DNA of 30,857 nucleotides from an uncultured Paracoccaceae bacterium (GTDB lineage: Bacteria > Pseudomonadota > Alphaproteobacteria > Rhodobacterales > Rhodobacteraceae). Location of the stretch: assembly GCA_937907485.1 (NCBI GenBank), contig CALESR010000192.1, forward strand, positions 1 through 30,857, read 5' to 3'. Positions within the stretch are counted from its first letter, which is position 1; every line of letters begins with the position of its first letter. Below, in pieces: positions 6,425 to 15,151 of the stretch. The position numbers and the translations under genes were made by a program. The notes under the pieces are model-generated. The model made no database searches. It was not told the origin of the DNA and worked only from the letters and a program-made list of their open reading frames with translations.

Positions 6425-8386
6425 TCAAAGCTCCTCGCGGGGGATCAGGCGGTGGATCGTGAAGTTGTCGATCTGCCCTGCAAAGCCGAGGCCGCTGGCG
6501 ATCAGCGTGACGTTGCTGTTGCTGACACTCGGGCAGATCACCTCGAAAAAGGTACCGTCGCCGATCTGGCCGATGCCGTCCTGATTTCCGGCACCAGAGA
6601 AGCGGAACCGCACCGACCCAGCGGTGAAACCTGAAACCGTGAAGGCGACCAGGTAGGCGTGGCCTGCGGTGGTGGCGTAGGGCTGCCCGACCGACCCTGC
6701 GCCGCCGCCCGCGACGGCCTTGCCATCCGCGATGGTCCAGCCGCTCTTCGTCCAGACCGTGTCGGTGTCGAAGCCGCCGTTGCTGGGCGACACATCGGCC
6801 GGCACCAGCAGACCCTTGCCGCCATTGACCCAGTTGAAGCGCTCCAGCCAGGCGATCTCCGCGTCACTCAGGGCCCCCTCGCGGGCACCCCAGCCGAACA
6901 GCCTGCCGGTGTTACCCGAGACGGCCCGCAGGATGCCCCGGGCCGCACCGTTGATCGTGTTGACCGCACCGGCCCCGCCGACACTGAGGGTGCCACCTTC
7001 GGCAATCACCGCCTCGCCGACATAGATGCCACCCGGACCCACTGCCCAGACGGTATCGGCACCCCCGGGAATGGCCCGGGTCAAGGTGTCATCGTTCGGA
7101 TCGAACTGGACGTAATTGACGGAGCGGACGCCCGCCTCGGTCACATCGAAGGCGCTGGTGGCGTGCTGGTAAGCGGACAGGGGCCCGGCCTCAAGCTGGA
7201 AACCAGTCACGAGGAACGGGCGTTGCTCGTTCGACGAATACTGGATGATGCCGCAGTTCCCAGTGCCGGTGCCCGTCACTGCAGTCGAAACCCGGAAGAC
7301 CCCGCCGCCCAAGTCCTGCACGTCATAGTCGGTTGGCGTCTGATTGGCGCTGTTGACCCGAAGGGCAAAGGTATTGCCGACGTTGGTCGCGCTGGTCGAG
7401 GTGAAGCTCGGCGGCTCGGCGTCCTGCATCTCGACGAAGACGCTCATCGTGCCGACCACGCCCGACGGCAGAACGCCGCTGACATAGGCGTAGGCGCTCA
7501 AAGCGTTCGCGGGGAACAGCAGGGATGCCTCAAAGTCGCCAAACCCGGCACCGTCGCTGGTGTTCGTTTTCTGCACGAGTTCGGCATAAACCGGCTCGCT
7601 GATCGGGCACAGGTTCCGCAGTCGCGCGGCGGGCATCCGGCCCATCTTGGGTTGCAGGCCGGAGTTGGACTGCGTCATGGTCAGGGCATCGGGCGCTCCG
7701 TCCGCGACGGCGGCGACGTTCCCGCCGAGGGCGGCAGGTGTGGTCGCGGCGGTGTCCGCAAACAGCGCCGACGCCAGCGTTCCCAGCCAGACGCCCCCGG
7801 ATTGCCCGGCATTGAACAGGCTGGCGTGCTGCCAGTTGGCGATGATCGCCCGCTCCGAGACCCCCGACAACAGCCGGTCGCCCGTGTCCCACCAGCCAGC
7901 GGGGATGGCGATGGCCGTGGGGTGCAGGGCCTCGATCGGCGACAGTGCCTGCGCGGCCTCTTGCGTCTGGGTCAGGATGGTGGCGGCTGCGGCGCGTTTG
8001 GTCTCGGCATCGGCGGCGGCGGTTTGCGCCGCGCCTTTGTGCGCGAGGGCGGCGGCGACGGCATCGGTCAGGTCTTGCGCCGGGGCCCCGTCCAGCAGCA
8101 TCCGCCAGACCGCCGGATCGGTGCCCGGCTCGGTGCCGGTGTCCGCGACCACGGCCACCCAGACCTTGTGGTCGTGGCGCACGGCGGCATTGGCTGCATA
8201 GGCGCGGTCGACCTCCCAATCGGCCGAGGCAGGGTCAAAGGCAAAGCCGCGCAGATGCGCCAGCCAGGCGGCGCGGCTGCCGACAAAGCCCAGCGCCAGA
8301 GCCTCTTCATAGGCATCGCGGCCCGGCAGCGCCTCGTTGAAGACATGGGTGCGGCCGGTCTGCAGGTCGGTCATCGTGGTTGTCAT
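6425..8386 (-). CDS. Large tail fibre / receptor-binding protein
   Basis: 653 residues. The N-terminus (GRDAYEEALALGFVGSRAAWLAHLRG) is a collagen-poor adaptor of the kind that starts many phage fibres and binds the baseplate, followed by a short carbohydrate-binding-like segment (DWEVDRAYAANAAVRHDHKVWVAVVADTG) and an Ala-rich helical linker around residues 110-155. The rest is beta-rich and low in charge, with two modules resembling jelly-roll binding domains (around 290-430 and 545-640). It should define host range. GTG/ATG overlap: its ATG overlaps the preceding stop by 4 nt. A second, smaller fibre gene is present at 15152-15931, so the phage probably carries two fibre types. Confidence 0.8.
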   Translation of the reverse strand: MTTTMTDLQTGRTHVFNEALPGRDAYEEALALGFVGSRAAWLAHLRGFAFDPASADWEVDRAYAANAAVRHDHKVWVAVVADTGTEPGTDPAVWRMLLDGAPAQDLTDAVAAALAHKGAAQTAAADAETKRAAAATILTQTQEAAQALSPIEALHPTAIAIPAGWWDTGDRLLSGVSERAIIANWQHASLFNAGQSGGVWLGTLASALFADTAATTPAALGGNVAAVADGAPDALTMTQSNSGLQPKMGRMPAARLRNLCPISEPVYAELVQKTNTSDGAGFGDFEASLLFPANALSAYAYVSGVLPSGVVGTMSVFVEMQDAEPPSFTSTSATNVGNTFALRVNSANQTPTDYDVQDLGGGVFRVSTAVTGTGTGNCGIIQYSSNEQRPFLVTGFQLEAGPLSAYQHATSAFDVTEAGVRSVNYVQFDPNDDTLTRAIPGGADTVWAVGPGGIYVGEAVIAEGGTLSVGGAGAVNTINGAARGILRAVSGNTGRLFGWGAREGALSDAEIAWLERFNWVNGGKGLLVPADVSPSNGGFDTDTVWTKSGWTIADGKAVAGGGAGSVGQPYATTAGHAYLVAFTVSGFTAGSVRFRFSGAGNQDGIGQIGDGTFFEVICPSVSNSNVTLIASGLGFAGQIDNFTIHRLIPREEL

Positions 8387-8676
8387 GGCGTCATCGCCTC
8401 CAGCATCTGGACAAAGAGGGTTTCGGTGCGCGCGACCTGCCCGGCCCGCGAATACTTGATGTCGCAGGCCGCGCGGCCGGTCGGCCAATCGGCGGTGTCA
8501 CCCTCGAAGCTCAGTTCGAAGATCCCGGCCTCGACGTCGTGAATGGCCGGTTGAAGGGGCACTTCAAGGCCGGTGAACTGCAGGCTGGCGGCGATGGTCA
8601 CGTCCTGCAGCCCGCCTTCCTTGTGGAACCGCAGGCGGAACGTGTCGCCCCGCTTGCGCCGGATGGTGACGCTCAT
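8383..8676 (-). CDS. Small beta-rich tail protein (BppU N-terminal-like)
   Basis: 97 residues, beginning VTIRRKRGDTFRLRF and ending in a strand-rich segment (WPTGRAACDIKYSRAGQVARTETLFVQM). This arrangement resembles the beta-sandwich that starts BppU-type baseplate/fibre adaptors. A similar layout (WPAGVLWLDIRLTRADRVVHSDTLGLVVL) occurs in the N-terminal part of the X-like gene at 9638, suggesting two versions of one attachment module. It overlaps both neighbours by ATGA, between gpD-like hub and the large fibre, so a linker between baseplate and fibre is likely. Assignment by pattern, not certain. Confidence 0.65.
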   Translation of the reverse strand: MSVTIRRKRGDTFRLRFHKEGGLQDVTIAASLQFTGLEVPLQPAIHDVEAGIFELSFEGDTADWPTGRAACDIKYSRAGQVARTETLFVQMLEAMTP

Positions 8677-9641
8677 CGATCGAACTCCCGTTTGGCGCTG
8701 AAATCAGTGGACAGGCCCGAACCGTCGAGGCTGTGGCGCACCTGGGTCAGGGTCCAGTCGCCGTCGAATTCGGGCCGCAGGCCGGGCAGTCGCAGCAGGC
8801 CACCGGCAAAGAGGCCCGGCTGGAATGCCCCGCTGGCGCTGACCTCCAGCGCCTCGCGGCGCGCGGCGCGCAGGGCGCCGTCGGCGGCGCGGCTGGCCTC
8901 GGCCTCGCTGGCAAAGGTCTGGCGCAGGCGGCGCACCGGCTCGGCCGAGCCGAGGGTGACCCGCCGGGTCTGCCCGGCGCCGGTGTCGGACCATTCGGCC
9001 TCGACCGAGCCGTCGACCTCGCGCGATTTCAGCCGCCAGCGCCAGTTGGCCAGCGCCGTCACCGGTACGCTGACCGGGTCCAGCGGCTGGCCCTCGGCCG
9101 TGGTGCCCTCGGCGCGGCGCACGACGACGAGGCGACCGTTGGCGGCCTTGGCGGTCGCGTCGATCTGGCGGGCGATCCGGGTGATGAAATGCAGCCCGCT
9201 TTCGGCGGTTTGCGCCAGATACGGCCAGCGATGCGCGCGGATCGAGGCGCCGACCACCGGGGTCAGACCGGCGTCACCCGCGATCTGGGCGACGATCTGC
9301 TCCAGCGTCTGGTCCTCGAAGGCGCGGGTGCGCGGCGCGCGGGCCGCGGCTTTCAGATCGACGGCGACGGCGGTGATGCGCAGGGTTTGCGGCGGGCTCG
9401 ACCCATCGACGCTCTCGACGGCAAAAGTGCCCATCGGGGTCAGGGCGTCGAAGCCGAGCGCAAGGTCGAGTTCGGCGTCAAAGCGCGGGATCTCGACGCG
9501 GCCGTCGCGGTCATCGAGCGTGATCTCCAGCCGGTCCGCGGTCTCGCCATCCTCGTCGCTCACGCTGAGCGACAGCAGCCGGTCGGCCAGGCGCGCGGTC
9601 ACGTCGGCCCCGTCAGCCAGCAGGCGAAACCGGGGCTTCAT
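8673..9641 (-). CDS. Baseplate hub / late control protein D (P2 gpD family)
   Basis: 322 residues, the normal size for gpD. Starts PRFRLLADGADVT and carries the first hub beta-barrel (LSVSDEDGETADRLEITLDDRDG), the LEQIVAQIAGDAGL helix and the AQTAESGLHFITRIARQIDA segment typical of the phage late control D / Pvc8 / VgrG-like family. It forms the trimeric hub at the centre of the contractile baseplate that holds the spike. Start ATG at 9641 overlaps the stop of the X-like gene (ATGA), and the stop overlaps the next start in the same way. Confidence 0.9.
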   Translation of the reverse strand: MKPRFRLLADGADVTARLADRLLSLSVSDEDGETADRLEITLDDRDGRVEIPRFDAELDLALGFDALTPMGTFAVESVDGSSPPQTLRITAVAVDLKAAARAPRTRAFEDQTLEQIVAQIAGDAGLTPVVGASIRAHRWPYLAQTAESGLHFITRIARQIDATAKAANGRLVVVRRAEGTTAEGQPLDPVSVPVTALANWRWRLKSREVDGSVEAEWSDTGAGQTRRVTLGSAEPVRRLRQTFASEAEASRAADGALRAARREALEVSASGAFQPGLFAGGLLRLPGLRPEFDGDWTLTQVRHSLDGSGLSTDFSAKREFDR

Positions 9642-10186
9642 GCCGACCCCCAAAGACGGACAGTCGGGGCGGTGGCGGCGATTGTCACGGTTTGCGGCAG
9701 CAGGATGCCGACGCCGCCGGGCAGGATCGGGCCAAAGGCGGCGAGGCCGGGGTTGAGGTCGAGGATCGCGGCGGCGTGGCGCTCGGCCCCCAACTCGCGC
9801 AGGCAGAGCGCGTCGAGCACCTCGCCGTCCTGCGTCCAGACCCGGCGCTGGCCGATCTGCGGCGCGGGGGCACTGGCGCGGCGGGCATCCTCGGCGGCGC
9901 CCGCGACATCGAGCACGACCAGGCCGAGGGTATCCGAATGCACCACGCGGTCGGCGCGGGTCAGCCGGATATCCAGCCACAAGACCCCGGCGGGCCAGAC
10001 CCGGCCGGTGCCGCGCCCGTCGATGCGGATCACCCCGGCCGCGCTGTCGGCCACACTGGCAGCCAGCGGCCAAAGCGCCCCGTCAAAGCCCCGCGCAGCG
10101 GCGGCAACGTTGACCCCGTCCAGTGGCGCGATGGTGGCGAGGGTCAGCTCGAACGGCTGGCCGAGATCGCGCTTGAGCCAGATCAT
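9638..10186 (-). CDS. Tail protein X fused to an N-terminal beta domain
   Basis: 182 residues; P2 gpX is only about 70. The C-terminal third (WTQDGEVLDALCLRELGAE, then AILDLNPGLAAFGPILPGGVGILLP) is the LysM-like gpX domain. The N-terminal ~100 residues (MIWLKRDLGQPFELTLATI, then WPAGVLWLDIRLTRADRVVHSDT) form a separate beta-sandwich-like unit similar in layout to the 97-residue protein at 8383-8676. In P2-like phages gpX sits by the baseplate hub. Placement between U and D supports this. The fusion is unusual and may add a fibre-docking surface. Confidence 0.75.
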   Translation of the reverse strand: MIWLKRDLGQPFELTLATIAPLDGVNVAAAARGFDGALWPLAASVADSAAGVIRIDGRGTGRVWPAGVLWLDIRLTRADRVVHSDTLGLVVLDVAGAAEDARRASAPAPQIGQRRVWTQDGEVLDALCLRELGAERHAAAILDLNPGLAAFGPILPGGVGILLPQTVTIAATAPTVRLWGSA

Positions 10187-10581
10187 GCCGCATCCTCGCC
10201 ATAGCTGCGCAGCACCACGCGGAACTCGATGCGCCGGGGCGTGCCATCGGCAAAGAGCACCGATTTGGTCTCGGTCACCTCGGTGATGACCCAGCGCTGC
10301 CAGACCCAGCCCAACCCGTCGACCAGCATCAAGGGCGTGCCGGTGCGGGCGATGGCGCGCATCGCCTCGACCTGCCGCAGCCCACCGCGATAATGCGGCA
10401 GGATGACGCCCGAGAGGGTGATCTCTTCGGCGCCCGGCCCGAGGTATTGCTGCGCCGGATCGCGGCCCAGCCGGTCCTGTTGCTCCCAGCGATACGAGGC
10501 CTTGCGCGAGGCCTCCTGATACGAGCCGCCCAGCACCCCGAACCGGAACGCGCCGAGGGCCATCATCACGGTGCTAAGCAT
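10183..10581 (-). CDS. Tail terminator-type protein U (P2 gpU family)
   Basis: 132 residues from the ATG at 10581. The start MMALGAFRFGV and the segment YRWEQQDRLGRDPAQQYLGPGAEEITLSGVILPHYRGG are diagnostic of the gpU family, as is the ending WQRWVITEVTETKS-x-LFADGTPRRIEFRVVL. gpU is required to complete the tail tube and is found just after the tape measure. The start overlaps the tape-measure stop by 8 nt; a second Met six residues later is a possible alternative. Confidence 0.9.
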   Translation of the reverse strand: MLSTVMMALGAFRFGVLGGSYQEASRKASYRWEQQDRLGRDPAQQYLGPGAEEITLSGVILPHYRGGLRQVEAMRAIARTGTPLMLVDGLGWVWQRWVITEVTETKSVLFADGTPRRIEFRVVLRSYGEDAA

Positions 10582-12973
10582 GCAGGCCCCCGTCATGCAG
10601 GGCATAGCGCGCCTCGGCCAACCGGTCGGCGATCTGGCGACGCACCTCGGTGGCGATGGCCCGGACATCCATGCCGGGGGCGGCATGAACGTGGATGTCG
10701 CCGACCTGGACGCTGGTGCCGCTGGATGCGGAGCCGCCGGACATCAGTCGCCGGGTCTCGCCATGCGGGATGATGCGGCCCGCCATGGCCGGGCTGAACA
10801 ACTCTTCGCCCTGTTCGTTGATCCGGTACCAGCCCAGTGCCCGCACCGGCCCGCCCGTGGCGCGGGCGCCCGTCAGGGGCGTTGCATTCGAACCGTAGCT
10901 CAGTGATGCCGCGCGGCTGGCGGCGGCGGCGCGTTCGGCGGGGTCAGCCGAGGTTGCGTCAGGGGCCCCGCCAAAGCCGATCACGCTGCTCAGATCGACA
11001 TTGCCGATCGCGCCGATGATCGCAGCGGGGATGCCGCGCACCCAGTCGATAAACGCCCCAAACCGCGCCAAAGCCCCGTCCCAAAGCGACTGGATCATTG
11101 CCGACCCGGCCTGGTGAATTGCAGCCAGCCCGTTGCGGATGCCGGTGATCAGCCGATCCGTGAACTCATAGCCGGATTGCTCGAAAGCCGCGCTTTGCTC
11201 ATCTGTCAGCACCTCGCGCTCAAAGAACCCGGACAACCAGCTTCCAAAGCCCGAGATCGTCTCGCGCGCCGTGGTCCAGCCCTCGGAAAACGCCGCAATG
11301 ACCGGCGCGAATGTCGTCTGCAACCACTCGACCAGCGGGGTGAAGGCAGCAACGATAGGCGCGGCCGCTCCAGCTACCCAATCGAGCGCCGGTTGCAGCT
11401 CCTCGCTGATCCGGCGCGCAACGCCCGCAAATACTGAGCTGACCCTGTCCCAGTATTTCCACAGACCGAAGGCGACAGCCGCAACCGCGGCGACCGCCGC
11501 AGCAATGGCACCCCAGACCGGCGCGGAAATTGTCGCCAAGGCCCCTCCCAAGGCGATGACCCCGGCCTTGAGGACCAGAAACGCCGAGAACGCAAAAGGC
11601 AGCGCCACGCGGCCCAGATAGGCTGCCCAGCGGGTCACGCCGCCGCCGACTGCAAGCACGCTGCCCAGGGCAACGCGCGCTTGGCCGACCGCGCCGAAAG
11701 TCAACCAGAACGCTACGCGGGTCGCCAGCAGCGCCGTCTTGAGGCCCAGCAGCCCAGCCACGACCCAGCCGATCTGGGTCACCAGTTCCTGATTGGCCTC
11801 GATCCACTGCCCGGTGGCGGTGATCATGGGGATCATCCGCTCAACGATGTCTCTGAGCACCGGCAGGAGTCCGTTTCCGAAGGCGATCTGCGCATCCTGC
11901 ACCGCGCTTTGCAGTCGGCGGATAGAACCTTGGGCTGTGTCGTTCATTCTCTCGGCGACACGCGCGGCCGTTCCGGCCTCATGAAGCCTCGTAGCATACT
12001 CCTGCAACTGTCCACTTGCCGCCGCAGCAGCGATCTCTGCGGCTGCGCCTGCAGCTTCGGTTCCAAAGATCGTGTTCATCAGTTCGGTTCGCATCGAACT
12101 GCCCATACCCGACATTGCGCGGTCCATTTCCGCTAGGATGGTCGGTATGTCGCGCAGGTTGCCGCCCTGGTCGGACACCTGAACATTGAGGCGGCGAAGG
12201 GCCTGCGCAGCATCGTCAGCGGGCGCGGCGAGGCGCGTGAACATGGCCCTCAACGCCGTCCCTGCACGCTCCCCGGCGATGCCGGTATTGCCCAACAGGC
12301 CAGCCATCGCGGCAGTCTGCTCGATGCTGACGCCCAACTGCCGCGCCATTGGCGCGGCATAAGACATCGTCGCGCCTAGGCTTTCGAGTGTCGTGTTCGA
12401 GGTGGTAAAGGTGTTGACCAGAACGTCGCCAATTCGGCCCATCTGATCTGCGCCAACCGCAAAACCCGACATGATGTTCGAAGCGATATTTGCCGTGTTG
12501 CCAAGATCTGACCCGGCTGCAGCCGCCAGGTTCAGAACGCCCGGCATGGCAGCGACAGTCTGATTGACGTTCAAGCCTGCCATGGCGAGAAATTGCATCC
12601 CTTCGGCGGCCTGCATGGCAGAGAAACTCGTGCTTGCGCCCAATTCGCGCGCGACACGGGTCAGCAGCGCCTGCTCCTCGGCCGAGGCGTTCGAGACCGC
12701 GCCCACCCGCGCCATCGCCTGCTCGAACTGCATCGCCGGACCCACCGCTGCATAGGCGGCATAGCCGACTGCCGCCACTCCCAGCATCTGGCCACGCAAC
12801 GCCGCGATGTTGGTGGCGGCTTGCGCCTGCATCGCCCGCCCGGCCACCATCTGCGCTTGGCCGAACCGTTCGACCCGCTCCGCCGCGCCCTGAATGTTGC
12901 GCAACGCTGCGCGCGCCGGGCCGGTGGCCTGGTCGATGAAGCGCAAGATCAGGGCGACGTTGAGATCGGACAC
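10574..12973 (-). CDS. Tail tape measure protein
   Basis: 799 residues from a GTG at 12973, with AAGG ahead, 11 nt after the E' stop. The N-terminal third (FIDQATGPARAALRNIQGAAER, in part, then MQFEQAMARVGAVSNASAEEQ and ARELGASTSFSA) is the TP901-type tape-measure core domain. Two long hydrophobic stretches (WVVAGLLGLKTALLA to FWLTFGAVG, and LKAGVIALGGALATI to AAVAAVAFGLW) lie in the middle, as usual for proteins ejected into the membrane during infection. The C-terminus has SLSYGSNATPL and a Gly/Ser segment. Length predicts a tail of roughly 100 nm or more by the usual ~0.15 nm per residue. The middle portion, roughly 11.1-12.7 kb, uses less GC-biased codons than its neighbours, a sign of mosaic exchange. 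Confidence 0.92.
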   Translation of the reverse strand: MSDLNVALILRFIDQATGPARAALRNIQGAAERVERFGQAQMVAGRAMQAQAATNIAALRGQMLGVAAVGYAAYAAVGPAMQFEQAMARVGAVSNASAEEQALLTRVARELGASTSFSAMQAAEGMQFLAMAGLNVNQTVAAMPGVLNLAAAAGSDLGNTANIASNIMSGFAVGADQMGRIGDVLVNTFTTSNTTLESLGATMSYAAPMARQLGVSIEQTAAMAGLLGNTGIAGERAGTALRAMFTRLAAPADDAAQALRRLNVQVSDQGGNLRDIPTILAEMDRAMSGMGSSMRTELMNTIFGTEAAGAAAEIAAAAASGQLQEYATRLHEAGTAARVAERMNDTAQGSIRRLQSAVQDAQIAFGNGLLPVLRDIVERMIPMITATGQWIEANQELVTQIGWVVAGLLGLKTALLATRVAFWLTFGAVGQARVALGSVLAVGGGVTRWAAYLGRVALPFAFSAFLVLKAGVIALGGALATISAPVWGAIAAAVAAVAAVAFGLWKYWDRVSSVFAGVARRISEELQPALDWVAGAAAPIVAAFTPLVEWLQTTFAPVIAAFSEGWTTARETISGFGSWLSGFFEREVLTDEQSAAFEQSGYEFTDRLITGIRNGLAAIHQAGSAMIQSLWDGALARFGAFIDWVRGIPAAIIGAIGNVDLSSVIGFGGAPDATSADPAERAAAASRAASLSYGSNATPLTGARATGGPVRALGWYRINEQGEELFSPAMAGRIIPHGETRRLMSGGSASSGTSVQVGDIHVHAAPGMDVRAIATEVRRQIADRLAEARYALHDGGLHA

Positions 12974-12984
12974 GGGCGGGGCCT

Positions 12985-13101
12985 TCAGGCGGGTTTGGGG
13001 TGGCGGGCGCGGGCATGCGCCCACCACAGGGCCAGATCCCACGGGTCCATCGCGTCCAGTTCGGACGGCGGCCAGTGGAAGACCAGGGCAATGTCGGCCA
13101 T
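12985..13101 (-). CDS. Tail chaperone extension E' (GpE family)
   Basis: A 38-residue protein: MADIALVFHWPPSELDAMD, then PWDLALWWAHARARH. This is the classic GpE family (P2 E'), usually made as the tail of an E-E' fusion by ribosomal frameshifting. The frame is open upstream of its ATG all the way back to a slippery heptamer in gene E, so the main product is probably the fusion; the ATG at 13101 marks only the conserved E' domain. It helps assemble tail tube around the tape measure. Directly upstream of the tape measure gene, as in P2. Confidence 0.85.
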   Translation of the reverse strand: MADIALVFHWPPSELDAMDPWDLALWWAHARARHPKPA

Positions 13102-13127
13102 CGCCTCGGTCAGGTCATCGGGCAGGC

Positions 13128-13433
13128 TCAGGTCATCGTCTGGACGGCCGAGGCCTGCTCGGCCGTCATGAAAAAAACGCTCACCCGATTGGCCAGCGCG
13201 GCAAAATCGCCGGGGTCCAGCGCGTCGACCTGATCGGGGCTCAGGGCGGGCTCGGTGATCCGGGGCAAGAGCTTGGCGATCGAGCCGACATCCTGCAGCT
13301 GGACCAGCGCCAGTTGCAGCCCGCGCAGGGCGGCCACATTGGGCTTGCGCAGCGTGAGGGTGGTGATGGCCGAGCCGTCGGCAGCCTTGAGCGGCTCGCC
13401 GAGAGTGATCGTGACGGGGGCTTTGATGGTCAT
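13128..13433 (-). CDS. Tail assembly chaperone E (P2 gpE family)
   Basis: 101 residues. VTITLGEPLKAADGSAITTLTLRKPN is typical of the gpE/TAC_7 family, followed by a helical domain (AALRGLQLALVQLQD to DFAALANRVSVFF). With E' it prevents premature tube polymerisation on the tape measure. Start ATG at 13433 has AGGGGGG just upstream, within the 13-nt gap after the tube gene. Near its end the mRNA carries T TTT TTC, read in frame as GTT TTT TTC, the expected shift site into E'. Confidence 0.9.
   Translation of the reverse strand: MTIKAPVTITLGEPLKAADGSAITTLTLRKPNVAALRGLQLALVQLQDVGSIAKLLPRITEPALSPDQVDALDPGDFAALANRVSVFFMTAEQASAVQTMT
13170..13176 (-). other. Programmed -1 ribosomal frameshift site (E to E')
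   Basis: The minus strand reads T TTT TTC in the E frame, a canonical X-XXY-YYZ heptamer within a run of seven T. Slipping back one base continues as HDGRAGLGRPDDDLSLPDD, then LTEAMADIALVF, with no stop, straight into E'. P2 uses T TTT TTG at the equivalent place. The fusion would be about 140 residues. Confidence 0.85.
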
Positions 13434-13446
13434 TTCAATCCCCCCT

Positions 13447-13941
13447 TCACAGGCCCATCGACGCGCGCAGCGTGGCGTTCTGGTCGGTGCCGCCGATCAC
13501 CCGCTTGCCGCTTTCGAGGTCGATGTCCCACAACACCACGCCGTCCTGCTCCAGCTTGAACTGTCGCATGTCCAGCTTGACCTTGAGCAGGCTCTCGTCG
13601 CCCGCCTTGAGCCCGCCGAATTCATGGGTGGAGATCATGCCGGTCAGGGTGACGATGTTCGTCTGATCGGTGCCGTCATCCGAGCGACCGGCAGGCCGGA
13701 ACACCCAGCGCTTGAGCGTGCCGATGCTCTTGAGGACTTCGGGCGGCCATTCGGCGAAGGTGACCTCGGCCGAGAGACCTTCGAGGCCCATGTCGACGCC
13801 GACGGGGCCGTCCATGCCCGCGCCGCGATGGGCGGCGGTCATGATCTTGAGGTCGGGCAGTTTGGCCTCGCGGGCGAGACCGAAATAGCCGAACCCGTCC
13901 GCGAAGACGTTGAAGTTGCGAATGATGCGGGGATAGGCCAT
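13447..13941 (-). CDS. Major tail tube protein (P2 gpFII family)
   Basis: 164 residues, the family length. Begins PRIIRNFNVFADGFGYFG, the typical FII start, with LPDLKIMTAAHRGAGMDGPV and the FRPAGRSDDGTDQTNIVTLTG region of tube proteins. It polymerises into the inner tube of the contractile tail. ATG at 13941 is preceded by GAGGAG. It follows the sheath gene after 13 nt and precedes the E/E' chaperone, the standard P2 order. Confidence 0.93.
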   Translation of the reverse strand: MAYPRIIRNFNVFADGFGYFGLAREAKLPDLKIMTAAHRGAGMDGPVGVDMGLEGLSAEVTFAEWPPEVLKSIGTLKRWVFRPAGRSDDGTDQTNIVTLTGMISTHEFGGLKAGDESLLKVKLDMRQFKLEQDGVVLWDIDLESGKRVIGGTDQNATLRASMGL

Positions 13942-13954
13942 GGCTCTGGTCTCC

Positions 13955-15136
13955 TCAGGCGGTGGCGACGGCTGCGACCAGCTCGTCGTAATAGGCGCCG
14001 TTGCGATGCGCGCGGAACGTCAGGCGCTCGAGCGGCGCAGGCGGCTCGATGTCAAAATCGAGGAAGAGCTGCCCCGCCTTGAGCGTGACCTCGGTGTTCA
14101 GCTCGGGGTCGAGCCAGACACGGCCGCCCAGGATCGCGCCGCGCGTCGCCAGCACGTCCAGATAGGCCTGCACGCTGTCGCGGATATCCAGCAGCAGCTG
14201 CTGGCTGAACGGGCGGTCCATCGCCCACAGATGCGCGGCCTCAATGCTCTCATAGACCATGTCGGCGGTGCGCCGGACCGACAGGAACGCCCAGAGCGCA
14301 TCGGCCGAGGTGCTGCGGTTGCCCCAGAAGCGGAACCCGTCCTGCCGGATGATCGTGGCGACCTTGGCCTCGTTGAGCCGGTTGGCTTCGGTCTCGGGCT
14401 CGGCCATCTGGAACCCGATGGGGCGCGCGGTGCCGGTGATGCCCAGCACCGGCTGGTTCGACGGCGACCACCAGAACCCCTTGTCGCGGTCGCGGCGGCT
14501 GATCAGCCCGACGACAAACGCCGAGGCAGGCTGGGTCACCACGGCGGCGGCGTCGATGTCAAAGACCCGCACCGCGGGATCGACGATCATCAGCCGGTCC
14601 GAGGCATGCAGCCCGGCAAAGGCGATGGCGTCGGCCTCGGTGGTGTTGGGGCCATCGGCCACGACCACGGCGCGCAGCTTGGCGGCGTTGGTCAGCAAGG
14701 CGGCGATCACCGGGTTGGCGCCGTCGTCGGGGTCCGAGCCGGTGAACCCCGGCGCGGCGAGGATGCGCGGGGTCTGGCCGGTGACGCTGGCCGAGACCAG
14801 CAGCGCATGCACACCCGTGCCCGCCGTCGCGTCGCCGATGACGTTGGCCAGGGTGGAGGCGGCATCGACCCCTTGGGTGACACGCACCACGATCATCACC
14901 GCGACGCCCTGGGCATAGGCGGCGAGATAGGTCGATTTGAGCGTGCCGGTCACGCCGAGGTCGGCGGCCATGCGCGGCCCGGTGACCAGCACCGGCGTGT
15001 TGAGCGGGAAGATCCCGGCGTCGGCATCCGGCGCGGTGCCGACCACGCCGATGATCGAGGATTTGACCGTCGAGATCGGGCGCAGGCCGTCGTCGATCTG
15101 GACGACCTCGACCCCGTGAAGAAAGGCATCAGGCAT
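13955..15136 (-). CDS. Contractile tail sheath protein (P2 gpFI family)
   Basis: 393 residues, matching gpFI size. FLHGVEVVQIDDGLRPIST and SSIIGVVGTAPDAD at the N-terminus, and WGNRSTSADALWAFLSVRR, in pieces, with RAHRNGAYYDELV at the C-terminus are sheath signatures. The presence of a sheath shows that the phage is a myovirus with a contractile tail. ATG at 15136 has AGGAG 8 nt upstream. It stands between the fibre gene and the tube gene. Confidence 0.95.
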   Translation of the reverse strand: MPDAFLHGVEVVQIDDGLRPISTVKSSIIGVVGTAPDADAGIFPLNTPVLVTGPRMAADLGVTGTLKSTYLAAYAQGVAVMIVVRVTQGVDAASTLANVIGDATAGTGVHALLVSASVTGQTPRILAAPGFTGSDPDDGANPVIAALLTNAAKLRAVVVADGPNTTEADAIAFAGLHASDRLMIVDPAVRVFDIDAAAVVTQPASAFVVGLISRRDRDKGFWWSPSNQPVLGITGTARPIGFQMAEPETEANRLNEAKVATIIRQDGFRFWGNRSTSADALWAFLSVRRTADMVYESIEAAHLWAMDRPFSQQLLLDIRDSVQAYLDVLATRGAILGGRVWLDPELNTEVTLKAGQLFLDFDIEPPAPLERLTFRAHRNGAYYDELVAAVATA

Positions 15137-15151
15137 GGCAAAGTCTCCTTG

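Noticed and set aside
6659..8542. Long open frame on the plus strand opposite the large tail fibre
   Set aside because: Composition is Gly/Arg/Asp-rich with no domain, a common mirror effect of high-GC genes; the minus-strand gene has clear fibre features and operon overlaps.
8733..10286. 517-codon plus-strand frame opposite the D and X genes
   Set aside because: Shadow of the hub genes; no family features.
13433..13451. TTTCAA-N7-TTCACA resembling the repeat at 4778-4796, and a similar TTTCAA-N6-TTCAAA at 19735-19752
   Set aside because: The first is explained by start codon, G-rich ribosome-binding site and stop codon of adjacent genes; the second is isolated. Not enough for a phage-wide repeat family.
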